Translations under genes and position numbers: made by a program
In this document: one piece after another, positions 25,534 to 34,228 of the stretch
Layout of the letters: every line of letters begins with the position of its first letter
Numbering within the stretch: the first letter of the stretch is position 1
Assembly: GCF_014203535.1 (NCBI RefSeq)
Contig: NZ_JACHJI010000003.1
Span: 351,707-415,706 of the forward strand
Source: Streptomyces griseomycini
Lineage (GTDB): Bacteria; Actinomycetota; Actinomycetes; Streptomycetales; Streptomycetaceae
DNA length: 64,000 bases
Reading direction: 5' to 3'
The notes under the pieces: generated by a model
Databases searched by the model: none
What the model saw: the letters and a program-made list of their open reading frames with translations, nothing else
What the model was told of the DNA's origin: nothing

Positions 25534-27735
25534 TCAACGTACGTCGACCGCCGGGCGCACCGGCTCCTTTTTCCCCGCACCGGCCGCCGCACCCCGCGCT
25601 CCCCGCGAGGGCCACCAACTGGCCTCGCCGAGCAGGAGCATGGCCGACGGCAGCACCAGGACCCGGACGACGACCGCGTCGATCAGCACGGCCGCCGCCA
25701 GCACGAAGCCGATCTGCTTCATCTCGATGATGTGCAGGAAGACGAAGCTGGCGAAGACGGTCGTCATCACGACCGCGGCGCTGGTCACCACGCTCGCCGA
25801 GGAGCGGATCCCGTCGAGCACCGCCTGCCGCGTGGGGACGCCCGCGAGCACGGCCTCCCTGATCCGGCTCACCACGAACACCTGGTAGTCCATCGAGAGC
25901 CCGAAGAGGATCACGAAGAGGAAGAGCGGCACGCGGGATCCGATCGAACCCGTGGAGTCGAAGTCCAGCAGCCCCTCGGCCCAGGTCCCCTGGAAGACCA
26001 GGACGAGCAGTCCGAGCGCCGCCGCCGCGGACAGCAGGTTCAGCACGACGCCGATCAGGCCGAGGACGACCGACCGGAAGGCGTACACGGTCATCACGAA
26101 CGTCACCAGCAACAACGCCCCCAGCACCAGGGGGAGCTTGCCGTTCTGGTGGGCGGGATAGTCGGCGTAGCGGGCGACGTCACCGCTCACCCCGAACTCG
26201 GCGCCGTCGATCCGGCCCACCGTGGCGGGCAGGTGGTCGTCCCGCAGGCGGTCGAGGGAGTCGTACGCCTGCTCGGAGTTGCCCAGGTGCGGCACCTTCA
26301 GCTCGAGGACGCTGGTCCGGTGGTCGGCCGACGTCCGTATCCGCGAGGCGCCGGTGAACAGGCCGTCGTCACCGGTGCGCCGGGCCACCTCGCGCAGGGC
26401 CGAGGTGACCTCCGCGGAGCGCGAGGCGTCGGCGCGCACCACGACCTGGTGGGTCACCCGCTGCTCGGGGAACGCCTCGTTGAGCCGGTCGTACACCCGC
26501 ATCGCGGGGATGTCGCGGGAGTGCGTGTCCCGGCTCATCTCCGTGATCCTCAGCCCGGCCAGCGGGGCGACGAGTGCGAGGAGGCCGAGGACCGAACAGC
26601 ACAGGGTGGCCAGGGGATGCCGGGCCGCGGGCCGCAGCAGTGCCGACCACACCCGGCCGTCGCCGCCCCGGCCCCCCACCCGGCGGGCGGGTTTCCCGCG
26701 TCGTGCCCGTCGCAGTTCCCTGCGCTCGGCCCGCTGCCCGAGCTTGACGAGGAGCGCGGGCAGGGCCGTCAGCGAACTGGCCACCGCGACCAGTACGACG
26801 ATGATGGTGCCGGTCGCGAGCGAGGAGAAGATCACGTCGGAGGCCAGGTACAGCGTCGCCGTGGAGACGGCGACCGCGAGCCCGGAGACCACGACCGCCC
26901 GCCCCGAGGTCGCGGCCGCCAGCTCCACCAGTGCCGCGGAGCCGAGCCGGCCGCCGGAGCGGGCCCGCTCCTCGCGCTCGCGCTTGAGGTAGAAGAGCGT
27001 GTAGTCGACGCCGACCGCCAGGCCGATCATGAGGATGACGTTCGTGCCGACCCCGGCGTCGGGGGAGAGGTGCGAGGCGACCATGGAGAGCCCGATCGCC
27101 GCCGCGATCGACGACAGCGCCAGCAGCAGCGGCACCCCGGCCATGGTGACCGACCCGAACACGACCAGCAGGGTGACGAGCGTGACCGGGAGCGTGATCG
27201 CCTCCGAGAGCGCCAGGTCGTCGCTGCGCTGCCGGTCGACGCCCTTGCTGATGGAGGGACTTCCGGTCTCCTGGAGGAGGAGCCCGGGGTGGTCCTCCTG
27301 CACCGCCTCGGTCTGCTCCACGAGCGCGTCGACCTTGTCCTTGGCGTCCCGCTCCTCGCCCTTCAGCGCCACCTCGACCATGAGGACCGTACGGTCGCCG
27401 GAGAGCAGCGGGGCGGCCACGCCCGCGACGTCGGGCAGCCGCTTCATCCGGGCGGTGAGGTCCTCCGCGGCGGCTTCGGCCGCGTTCCGGTCGAGGGCAC
27501 CCGACCTGGCGGAGATCAGCACCTGCTCGGTGGGCCTGCGCTCCAGATGTCCCGCGGCGGCGAGGGCCTCGGCGCGGCCCGCCTCACCGACCCGGTAGTC
27601 CGCCGTCTTCGCGCTGTTCGTACCGACAGCACTGCCGGCGCCCAGACAGAGCGCCACGAACACCAGCCAGCCGGCGATCGCCCGCCAGGGGTGCCGTGCG
27701 CTCCACCGCGCCATGCGCACAGAGAATGATTTCAT
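25534..27735 (-). CDS. MMPL-family RND transporter
   Basis: A 733-residue transporter with the duplicated MMPL architecture: helix 1 (residues 17-38), extracytoplasmic domain 1, helices 2-6 (about residues 170-345) with MIGLAVGVDYTLFYLKREREE, helix 7 near 390, domain 2, and helices 8-12 (about 545-715) with ILFGLSMDYQVFVVSRIRE. The paired GxxxDY motifs in helices 4 and 10 are those used for proton coupling. ATG at 27735. Exported substrate unknown; lipid or drug by family. Confidence 0.9.
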   Translation of the reverse strand: MKSFSVRMARWSARHPWRAIAGWLVFVALCLGAGSAVGTNSAKTADYRVGEAGRAEALAAAGHLERRPTEQVLISARSGALDRNAAEAAAEDLTARMKRLPDVAGVAAPLLSGDRTVLMVEVALKGEERDAKDKVDALVEQTEAVQEDHPGLLLQETGSPSISKGVDRQRSDDLALSEAITLPVTLVTLLVVFGSVTMAGVPLLLALSSIAAAIGLSMVASHLSPDAGVGTNVILMIGLAVGVDYTLFYLKREREERARSGGRLGSAALVELAAATSGRAVVVSGLAVAVSTATLYLASDVIFSSLATGTIIVVLVAVASSLTALPALLVKLGQRAERRELRRARRGKPARRVGGRGGDGRVWSALLRPAARHPLATLCCSVLGLLALVAPLAGLRITEMSRDTHSRDIPAMRVYDRLNEAFPEQRVTHQVVVRADASRSAEVTSALREVARRTGDDGLFTGASRIRTSADHRTSVLELKVPHLGNSEQAYDSLDRLRDDHLPATVGRIDGAEFGVSGDVARYADYPAHQNGKLPLVLGALLLVTFVMTVYAFRSVVLGLIGVVLNLLSAAAALGLLVLVFQGTWAEGLLDFDSTGSIGSRVPLFLFVILFGLSMDYQVFVVSRIREAVLAGVPTRQAVLDGIRSSASVVTSAAVVMTTVFASFVFLHIIEMKQIGFVLAAAVLIDAVVVRVLVLPSAMLLLGEASWWPSRGARGAAAGAGKKEPVRPAVDVR

Positions 27736-27791
27736 GCCCGAAAGCCTTGCTGGACAGGGCAGTTGCCGGACAGAGGTACTCGGTTGAACCT

Positions 27792-27815
27792 GGTGTCCAC
27801 CGGTCGGTGGACACC
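27792..27815. promoter_or_regulatory. 10-bp inverted repeat upstream of the MMPL gene
   Basis: GGTGTCCACC-GGTC-GGTGGACACC, perfect, lies 57 bp before the MMPL start and 95 bp after the BTAD regulator stop. It could be an operator for the MMPL operon or a terminator for the upstream gene. Confidence 0.55.
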
Positions 27816-27909
27816 CGTGCTGGGGGAAACCCCACGTGCGTCGGGTTCCTCGTGAGGGCACGACGAGGCCGACGGCTCCGGCTCTGCGGGTGCGGGACCG
27901 GCGGGCACG

Positions 27910-30900
27910 TCAGCGGTCGGGGTTCTGGTACTCCCGCTCGGGCACGCCGAGGTCCGCGAGGATGTCCCGTGCTCGTCGGCCCAGCCGTTCGGCGGTGGCG
28001 CTCCCGGTTCGGCGGTGGAACCGGGCGAGTGCCAGGAGGGTACGGGCCTCGCCCGGGCGGTGGCCGGTTCCGCGGTGGACGGCCAGGGCCTCCCGGGCAA
28101 GCCTGACGTCCGGGGCGTGGGCCGTTTCGAAGAGGGTCGTCAGGGCCTGGCCCTCCGCCACGCGGAAGGAGTGGGCGCGGGCCAGGTGCAGCGCCTGTGC
28201 GGCGCGGGCGCGGGCCTCGTGATGCCGGCCCAGGTGGTGGCAGGTGAGGCCGAGGCTCAGGAGGGTGTCGGCCTCGGCGCGTCTGGACATCACCTCGCGG
28301 GCCAGGGCGAGTGCCTGCTCGTCGGCCCGGAGCGCCCGGTCCGGACGCGCCAGCTTCCGGTGGGCGGCGGCCACCGCGTTGAGGATGCCGGCCTGGATCC
28401 AGTACCGCTTGGTGTCCCTGACCAGGGTCAGGGCTCGCTCGGCCTGCTCCAGCCCCTCCTCGGGGCGGCCGAGGTCGAGACTGATCCTCGCGACGGTGCC
28501 GAGCATCATCGCGCGGCCGTCGCGGTGGCCGGCCGCTTCGTCCCGGGCCACCGCCGGGCCGAGGAGATCGAGCGCGTCGGCGAAACGGCCGAGTTCCCAG
28601 TACACCCCGCCCAGGATCTGCACGGCCGAAGTGCCGTTCCACCGGCTGAGCCGTGCACTGAGGCGCACGGCGCGTTCGAGGTGGCCGGCGGCCTCGTGCA
28701 GCCGGCCCAGGTCCCGGCAGGTCATGCCGAGGCCGGTCAGCCCGAACCCCTCGTAGTCACGGGGCCCGGTCTCGCGGAAGACGCGCAGGCCGGCGGTGAA
28801 GTCGTCGCGGGCCCTGTCCAGGCGCGCCGTGCTCCAGTGCGCGAAGCCCCTGAGGCCGAGGGCCGCGGCTTCGCCCGCCACCCAGTCGAGCTCCCGGCTG
28901 ATGTCCAGAGCGCGTGTGGCGTGCTCCATCGCCCGTCGGACGTGGCCCCGGTCCCACCGGGCCGCCGCGAGGCTGAAGTGCATCGCGGCCTGGCCGAACG
29001 GGTCCTTCTCGGCTTCGGCCGCGTCCAGCGCCGTCCGGCCGACGGCCTGCCAGGTCCTCCGCGGCAGGTGGGTCCAGAAGTGGCTGAACAGCGCGGAGAC
29101 CATGTACCAGGTGACGGGGCGGGGCCCGTGGCGGCCGGCGTGGTCGATGACGGCGAGCAGGTTCGGCAGCTCCGCCTCCAGCCACTGTTCGGATCCGGTG
29201 GCCGACGGCACGCCCGGGGAACCGGCGGCTCGGAGGTCGCGGGGCAGCTCCGGGAAGAGCGAGGTCCCCGCGGTGGCGCGAACGGCGTGCAGGTACCAGA
29301 CCAGGAGCCGCTCCAGCGCGGCGCCGCGCTCTGCGGCCGTCTCCTCCACCGCCGACCGCTCCCGCGCGTACGCGCGGAGGAGGTCGTGGAACCGGTACCG
29401 GCCCGCCGCCGCGGGTTCGATCAGGTGCGCCGCGGCCAGGGAGCCGAGCAGCCGGCGAGCCTGCGTGAGCGGTGCGTCCAGGAGGGCCGCCGCGGCCTCG
29501 GCGGTGAAGTCCGCTCCCGGGAACAGCCCGAGCAGCCGGAACAGCCGGCGCGCGCCGGGCGCCAGGACCCGGTACGACACCGAGAAGGCCGTGCGCAGAG
29601 GCGAGTCGGCGTCACCGTCCGGCTCCAGCGCCTCCAGCCTGTTGCCCGCGGTCATCTCGGCGACCAGGTCGGCTGTCCGCAGGGACGGATCGCCCGCCAG
29701 TCTGGCGGCGGCCACGCGCAGGGCCAGGGGGAGGCCGCCGCAGAGCCGGACCAGCTCGCCGGCCGCGTGTCCGTCGTCGTCGACCCGGTCCGCGCCGAGG
29801 GCACGGCCCAGGAGCGCGCGGGCCTCGTCCGGCCGGAGGAGGTCCAGGGGCAGGGCGTGGGCGCCGTCGCGGGCGACGAGGTCGCCGAGCCGGTTGCGGC
29901 TGGTGACGAGGACGCAGCAGGTCGGGCCGGCCGGCAGCAGCGGTCGCACCTGATCGGCGGAGGCCGCGTTGTCCAGGAGCACGAGCATGCGCCGGCCGGA
30001 CAGCAGGGTGCGGAAGACGCGGCCCTGGGCCTCGTGGTGCGGGGGGATCTCCGAGGCCGCGAGGCCCAGGCCGCGCAGCAGCAGTTCGAGGGCCTCGCCG
30101 GGTTCCAGGGGGCGGCGGTCGGGGTCGAAGCCGTGGAGGTTGACGTAGAGCTGGCCGTCCGGGAAGCGGTCGCGAACCCGGTGGGCCCAGTGCACGGCCA
30201 GCGCGGTCTTGCCGATGCCGGCGGCACCGCCGATGGCCGAGATGACGACGGTGTTCGCCGGGTCCCCGGGGTCCCGTTCGGGCGGGAGCAGGGTCCGGAG
30301 GCGGGCGAGTTCGGCGGTGCGGCCCGCGAAACCCGGCACGTCGTGCGGGAGTTCGGCGGGCACGACGCCCGCGCCGGGCCGGGAGGGCGCCGGCGGAGGA
30401 GGGAGCAGGAAGGCGTCGTCCTGGCGCAGCACCGCCTCGTGCACCCGGCGGAGTTCCTCCCCCGGATCGGCCCCGAGCTCGTCACGCAGTCGTACGCGCA
30501 TCTCCTCGTAGGCGTGGAGGGCCTCCGCCTGACGTCCGCAGCCGTACAGGGCCCGCATGCGCAAGGCCCTCAGCGACTCGTCGTAGCGGTCCGCCGCCGA
30601 AGACGCCGGCACCCCGCCGAGGTCGTCGAGGGCCTCACCGAACCGGCCGAGCGACACGAGGCACTTGAGGCGTTCCAGCCTGAGCGTCCGGCGGCGCTCC
30701 TCCCACCGCTGCCGTTCGTCCCGCGCGAACGGCCCCGGCAGCCCGGCCAGCGGTTCGCCGCGGAACAGCCCGAGGGCACCGGCCAGTCGGTCGGCCGCGG
30801 TGGACAGGTCGCCGGACGCGACGGTGCGCAGCGCCGCGTCTCCCCGCTCGTCCAGCTCCTCGGTGTCGAGCCGGACGCCCTCGACGACGAAGCGGTACCA

Positions 30901-31215
30901 GCCCTTGCCGCTGCGGATCACCGATTCCGCGGGCGGGGTGCCGGCCGGGTCGAGTGCCCTGCGCAGCGAGTTGACGTGGGTGGGCAGCGCCTTGCGGCCG
31001 CCCGCGGGCGGCTCCGACCCCCACACCGCGTCGAGCAGCCGCTCATGACTCACCACGGCTCCCCGGCTCAGCAGCAGCGAGGCCAGCACGGTCTGCCGCT
31101 TGACCGGCCCCAGCTCCAGCGGCGCTCCGTCCCGCCATGCCCGTAACGGCCCGAGCACCTCGAACCGGAACCGCTGAGGAGATCCTCCGCCCACCCGAAG
31201 CCTCCGCTTCCGCAC
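27910..31215 (-). CDS. BTAD / NB-ARC / TPR regulator (AfsR-like)
   Basis: A 1101-residue regulator. An OmpR-type winged helix (residues 15-100: FEVLGPLRAWRDGAPLELGP) and a BTAD domain (about 105-255) form the SARP part. An NB-ARC ATPase (about 290-560) has P-loop GGAAGIGKTALA and MLVLLDNA, and TPR repeats run to the C-terminus. The size and order match AfsR-like pleiotropic regulators of secondary metabolism. It is not next to the biosynthetic cluster at 44 kb. The ATG at 31215 is used; the start could be slightly downstream. Confidence 0.9.
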   Translation of the reverse strand: MRKRRLRVGGGSPQRFRFEVLGPLRAWRDGAPLELGPVKRQTVLASLLLSRGAVVSHERLLDAVWGSEPPAGGRKALPTHVNSLRRALDPAGTPPAESVIRSGKGWYRFVVEGVRLDTEELDERGDAALRTVASGDLSTAADRLAGALGLFRGEPLAGLPGPFARDERQRWEERRRTLRLERLKCLVSLGRFGEALDDLGGVPASSAADRYDESLRALRMRALYGCGRQAEALHAYEEMRVRLRDELGADPGEELRRVHEAVLRQDDAFLLPPPPAPSRPGAGVVPAELPHDVPGFAGRTAELARLRTLLPPERDPGDPANTVVISAIGGAAGIGKTALAVHWAHRVRDRFPDGQLYVNLHGFDPDRRPLEPGEALELLLRGLGLAASEIPPHHEAQGRVFRTLLSGRRMLVLLDNAASADQVRPLLPAGPTCCVLVTSRNRLGDLVARDGAHALPLDLLRPDEARALLGRALGADRVDDDGHAAGELVRLCGGLPLALRVAAARLAGDPSLRTADLVAEMTAGNRLEALEPDGDADSPLRTAFSVSYRVLAPGARRLFRLLGLFPGADFTAEAAAALLDAPLTQARRLLGSLAAAHLIEPAAAGRYRFHDLLRAYARERSAVEETAAERGAALERLLVWYLHAVRATAGTSLFPELPRDLRAAGSPGVPSATGSEQWLEAELPNLLAVIDHAGRHGPRPVTWYMVSALFSHFWTHLPRRTWQAVGRTALDAAEAEKDPFGQAAMHFSLAAARWDRGHVRRAMEHATRALDISRELDWVAGEAAALGLRGFAHWSTARLDRARDDFTAGLRVFRETGPRDYEGFGLTGLGMTCRDLGRLHEAAGHLERAVRLSARLSRWNGTSAVQILGGVYWELGRFADALDLLGPAVARDEAAGHRDGRAMMLGTVARISLDLGRPEEGLEQAERALTLVRDTKRYWIQAGILNAVAAAHRKLARPDRALRADEQALALAREVMSRRAEADTLLSLGLTCHHLGRHHEARARAAQALHLARAHSFRVAEGQALTTLFETAHAPDVRLAREALAVHRGTGHRPGEARTLLALARFHRRTGSATAERLGRRARDILADLGVPEREYQNPDR

Positions 31216-31310
31216 GTCGTCCAGGTCATCGAGAATTCATCAGCATTGCAGCACGCCCCGCCATGGTGGTGGTCGAGAGATCGCACAACCCGCACGACCA
31301 GGGGGCCCGA

Positions 31311-31643
31311 GTGACCGAAACGGAGTTGGTGGCGACCGCGTTGGCCGCAGGGGCGGCGGCCAGGCTCACCGGCACCCCGCGCGGAGTCGTCCACGACCTC
31401 CACGCCGCGCTGCGGGAGGCGGTGCGCCGCCGGCTGGCCGGTGGCGGCGACGGCGTGCGGGGCGGCTACGGCGTACGCGTGCTGGACGCGTACGACACGG
31501 ACCCCGACGTGTGGCGGACCCGGTTGCTCCAGGTCCTGTCCTCCGGGGTGGAGATCGACGAGGAGATCCGCGCGGCGGCCCGCGCCGTGCTCCGCGCGCA
31601 GCGCCGGACGGGACACGTCACCGGGGACGTGGCCGGCCCGTGA
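31311..31643 (+). CDS. Hypothetical 110-residue protein
   Basis: Not recognised with confidence. It starts at a GTG with GGGGG upstream. The protein is Ala/Arg/Val-rich, with an amphipathic first half (TELVATALAAGAAARLTG) and an acidic second half (VLDAYDTDPDVWRTRLLQVL, EIDEEIRAAARAVL). It looks helical and soluble. Divergent from the BTAD gene, which may control it. Confidence 0.55.
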   Translation: MTETELVATALAAGAAARLTGTPRGVVHDLHAALREAVRRRLAGGGDGVRGGYGVRVLDAYDTDPDVWRTRLLQVLSSGVEIDEEIRAAARAVLRAQRRTGHVTGDVAGP

Positions 31644-31748
31644 CGCGGTGACCGCCCCGCCCCGGGCAACGCGCACAGGCACCGGACCCGCACCGTCCGG
31701 TTCAGCGCGTCCCCGCGTCCGTCACCTCGCCGCCGAGCCGTGGCCCGA

Positions 31749-32726
31749 TCAGTGCGGAGTGCCGTGCGTGCACGCGTCGGCGGTGCGGCGCAGGATCGTC
31801 TCCGCGTCGTCGACGATCCTCCGTACGATCTCGGCCGCCGGGAGGACGTCGTGGACGAGGGCCGCGGACTGGCCGGTGAACGGCAGGACCTCGTGCCCTC
31901 GTCCGGCGAGCACGGCCTCCACGATGCGGGGACCGGCTTCGGCCGGCCGCACCCGCTCCGGATGGGCCTCGGCCTCCTCCAGGAAGGGCGTGCGCAGCGA
32001 CCGGGGGAAGCCGTAGGCGTCAGGCCGTGAGAACGGCGGCATGAACCTGTCGCTGTGGGCCAGCTTGACCGTGTCGCGCGCCTCTGCGGCGACGATCCGG
32101 TCCTTCCACTCCCCGGCGATGTCCATCTCCACCGACGCGAGCAGGCGCGTGCCGAGGGCCACGCCCTGGGCGCCCAGGGCCAGAGCCGCCGCCAGCCCCC
32201 GCCCGTCCGCGATGCCGCCCGCGGCGACGACCGGAATCGCCCCCGCGACGTCCACGACCTGCGGAACCAGCACCATGGTGGCCACCTCGCCGCCCTGGCC
32301 GCCCGCCTCGCCGCCCTGGGCGACGATCACGTCCGCACCGGCGCGTACGGCCTGCTCGGCCTGCCGGACGTCCATGACCTGCTGGATCCACAGGATGCCC
32401 GCCTCATGGGCGCGCCCGATCAGGTCCCCGGGCACCCCGAGGTGGAAGGAGATCGCGGCCGGGCGTTCGTCCAGCGTGGCCTGGAACGCCTCCTCGTTCA
32501 GGGGGCGGAGGGTGTGGTTGATCGCGAAGGGGCGGTCGGTGAGCTCCCGCATGCGGGCCCACTGCCGTCGCAGGTCGGCGAGCGGGCGCACCGCCGTGCC
32601 CAGGCTGCCCAGGCCTCCGGCCCCGCACACGGCCGCCGCGAGATCGACCTGTTCGTACGGCCCGTACGGTGCGCCGATGACGGGGACGTCGATACCGAGT
32701 ACGTCGCACAGCCGTGTCCGCAGCAT
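31749..32726 (-). CDS. Nitronate monooxygenase-family flavoprotein
   Basis: A 325-residue TIM-barrel FMN enzyme of the NMO / 2-nitropropane dioxygenase family. Characteristic segments are VIGAPYGPYEQVDLAAAVCGAGGLGSLG near the N-terminus, VIVAQGGEAGGQGG near residue 140, and VVAAGGIADGRGLAAALALGAQGVALGTRLL near residue 175. The family oxidises alkyl nitronates such as propionate-3-nitronate. ATG at 32726 has GGGGGAGG upstream. It is followed on the same strand by nothing within 100 bp; the FAD gene at 32849 lies upstream. Confidence 0.85.
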   Translation of the reverse strand: MLRTRLCDVLGIDVPVIGAPYGPYEQVDLAAAVCGAGGLGSLGTAVRPLADLRRQWARMRELTDRPFAINHTLRPLNEEAFQATLDERPAAISFHLGVPGDLIGRAHEAGILWIQQVMDVRQAEQAVRAGADVIVAQGGEAGGQGGEVATMVLVPQVVDVAGAIPVVAAGGIADGRGLAAALALGAQGVALGTRLLASVEMDIAGEWKDRIVAAEARDTVKLAHSDRFMPPFSRPDAYGFPRSLRTPFLEEAEAHPERVRPAEAGPRIVEAVLAGRGHEVLPFTGQSAALVHDVLPAAEIVRRIVDDAETILRRTADACTHGTPH

Positions 32727-32848
32727 CGTCGCCTCCCCCGGTTCGTGGGTCGAGCGGAGCAGAGCCGTCACGACTCATGCTGCCCCGCCGACGCGTCCGG
32801 CGCGCGGCGGGGAGGGACGGCCCCGCCCTGACGTCCGCGCTCCGTGGC

Positions 32849-34105
32849 CTACCGCCCGGCGGCAGGGACCGAGGCCGCTCCGCGCGACCGCCGCACCCCC
32901 GACCCGACGAGGGCCCGGAGCGCCACCCTGGGGTTCAGCAGGACCGACGGGTCCGCCGCCCGCATCGCGAACATCGCGAGTCGGCGGGCGACGTACGGGT
33001 CGGTGACGGCCGCGGTGCGGACCGCCCGCTGAAGCGTGCCGGGCGGTTGCGCGAGGGCGTCCTGGCGGCCCAGCGCGTCGTACCGGTCGATGAAGCGGTG
33101 CGCCTTGCGGTAGGAGCGCAGTGCGCGCCGCAGGTCCGCGCCGCTCGCCAGAGCCCCGGCGGTGCTGTCCGCCAGCCACGAGGCGCTGCGGAACGCCCAG
33201 CCGCATCCCACTGCCGGGACGGGGTCCGAGGCGGTCGCGGCGTCACCGATCAGGGCCAGGCCGGGCCGGGGCGTGGGGTCCCGGCGGATGCACGGGTAGT
33301 CGGTGGTGCCGATGAGGTTCGACACCCGTCGTGCGCCGGCGAGCGAGGGCCCGTCCGGCAGGCGGGCTACGAACCGGTCGAAGGCGGCGACCCGTCCGGC
33401 CGTGAACTCGGGCAGTCGGTCCTTGGCCGGGAAGACGCCCACCTGCGTCAGCCCGTCGTCGACGGGGACGCACACGGCGATGTCCGGGTCGAGGGACCAG
33501 ACCTGGCCGTCGCCGGGGCCGTTCATCGTCGCCCCCTCGTAGTAGGCCCAGAAGAGGAAGCGGTGGTTCGGGGCGCGGTCCTCGGCGACCCGGGCGAGCC
33601 GGGCGACCGTGGAACGGTGGCCGTCCGCACCGACGACCAGACGGGCGCGCAGCTCGGCGCGCTCGGCCCCGCCGTTCGAGGTGACGACTCCCACGACGGC
33701 CCCGGCGGCGTTCTCGACGAGGCCGACGACCCGGCGCCCCAGCAGGAGATCCACGCCCGGGGTCGCGTCGGCGATCCCGCGCAGCAGCGGGTCGAGCTTG
33801 CTGCGGCGCAGACTGATCGCCGGCGGGACCCCGCTGTCCGGCCGGGGAACGACCCAGCCGGCCCCGGTCCACACGCCGAGCCCGGTCGTCACCGCCGCAC
33901 CCTGCGCGAGCATCGGCTGCCAGAGGCCCGTGCGCCGCAGGACGTCACGGGTGCCGCCCAGCACGAAGTGTCCGCAGAGCGTCTTGTGCGCCTGCGGGCT
34001 GCGATGCCGCTCGACCAGCGCCACCCGCAGCCCCGCCCGGCCGTACGCCGTCGCCGCCGTGCAGCCGGCGATGCTCGCGCCCACGATGATCACGTCGTAG
34101 TCCAT
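32849..34105 (-). CDS. FAD-dependent monooxygenase (geranylgeranyl reductase / PHBH-like)
   Basis: A 418-residue flavoprotein: Rossmann GxGxxG variant DVIIVGASIAGCTAATAYGRAGL at the N-terminus, the substrate-domain segment VVGADGHRSTVARLA near residue 165, and the second FAD motif GLALIGDAATASDPVPAVGCGWAF near residue 285. It belongs to the single-component aromatic hydroxylase / GGR-like group. It is divergent from the LAL regulator at 34229, which may control it. Substrate unknown. Confidence 0.85.
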   Translation of the reverse strand: MDYDVIIVGASIAGCTAATAYGRAGLRVALVERHRSPQAHKTLCGHFVLGGTRDVLRRTGLWQPMLAQGAAVTTGLGVWTGAGWVVPRPDSGVPPAISLRRSKLDPLLRGIADATPGVDLLLGRRVVGLVENAAGAVVGVVTSNGGAERAELRARLVVGADGHRSTVARLARVAEDRAPNHRFLFWAYYEGATMNGPGDGQVWSLDPDIAVCVPVDDGLTQVGVFPAKDRLPEFTAGRVAAFDRFVARLPDGPSLAGARRVSNLIGTTDYPCIRRDPTPRPGLALIGDAATASDPVPAVGCGWAFRSASWLADSTAGALASGADLRRALRSYRKAHRFIDRYDALGRQDALAQPPGTLQRAVRTAAVTDPYVARRLAMFAMRAADPSVLLNPRVALRALVGSGVRRSRGAASVPAAGR

Positions 34106-34228
34106 GACCGCCTCCGTCGCTGAGATCCGGCCCTTCGGTCATGACGAAGCATGCGCGGGGCGGCCGAACACGGACATCGGTAGTGAATACCCATCCTTCC
34201 CGGCGGTCGCCTGCCTACCATCGAGGGT

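Noticed and set aside
28015..31146. A 1043-codon plus-strand frame opposite the BTAD regulator
   Set aside because: Antisense of a clear domain-bearing gene; its translation has no domain and is Gly/Glu/Arg-rich shadow sequence.
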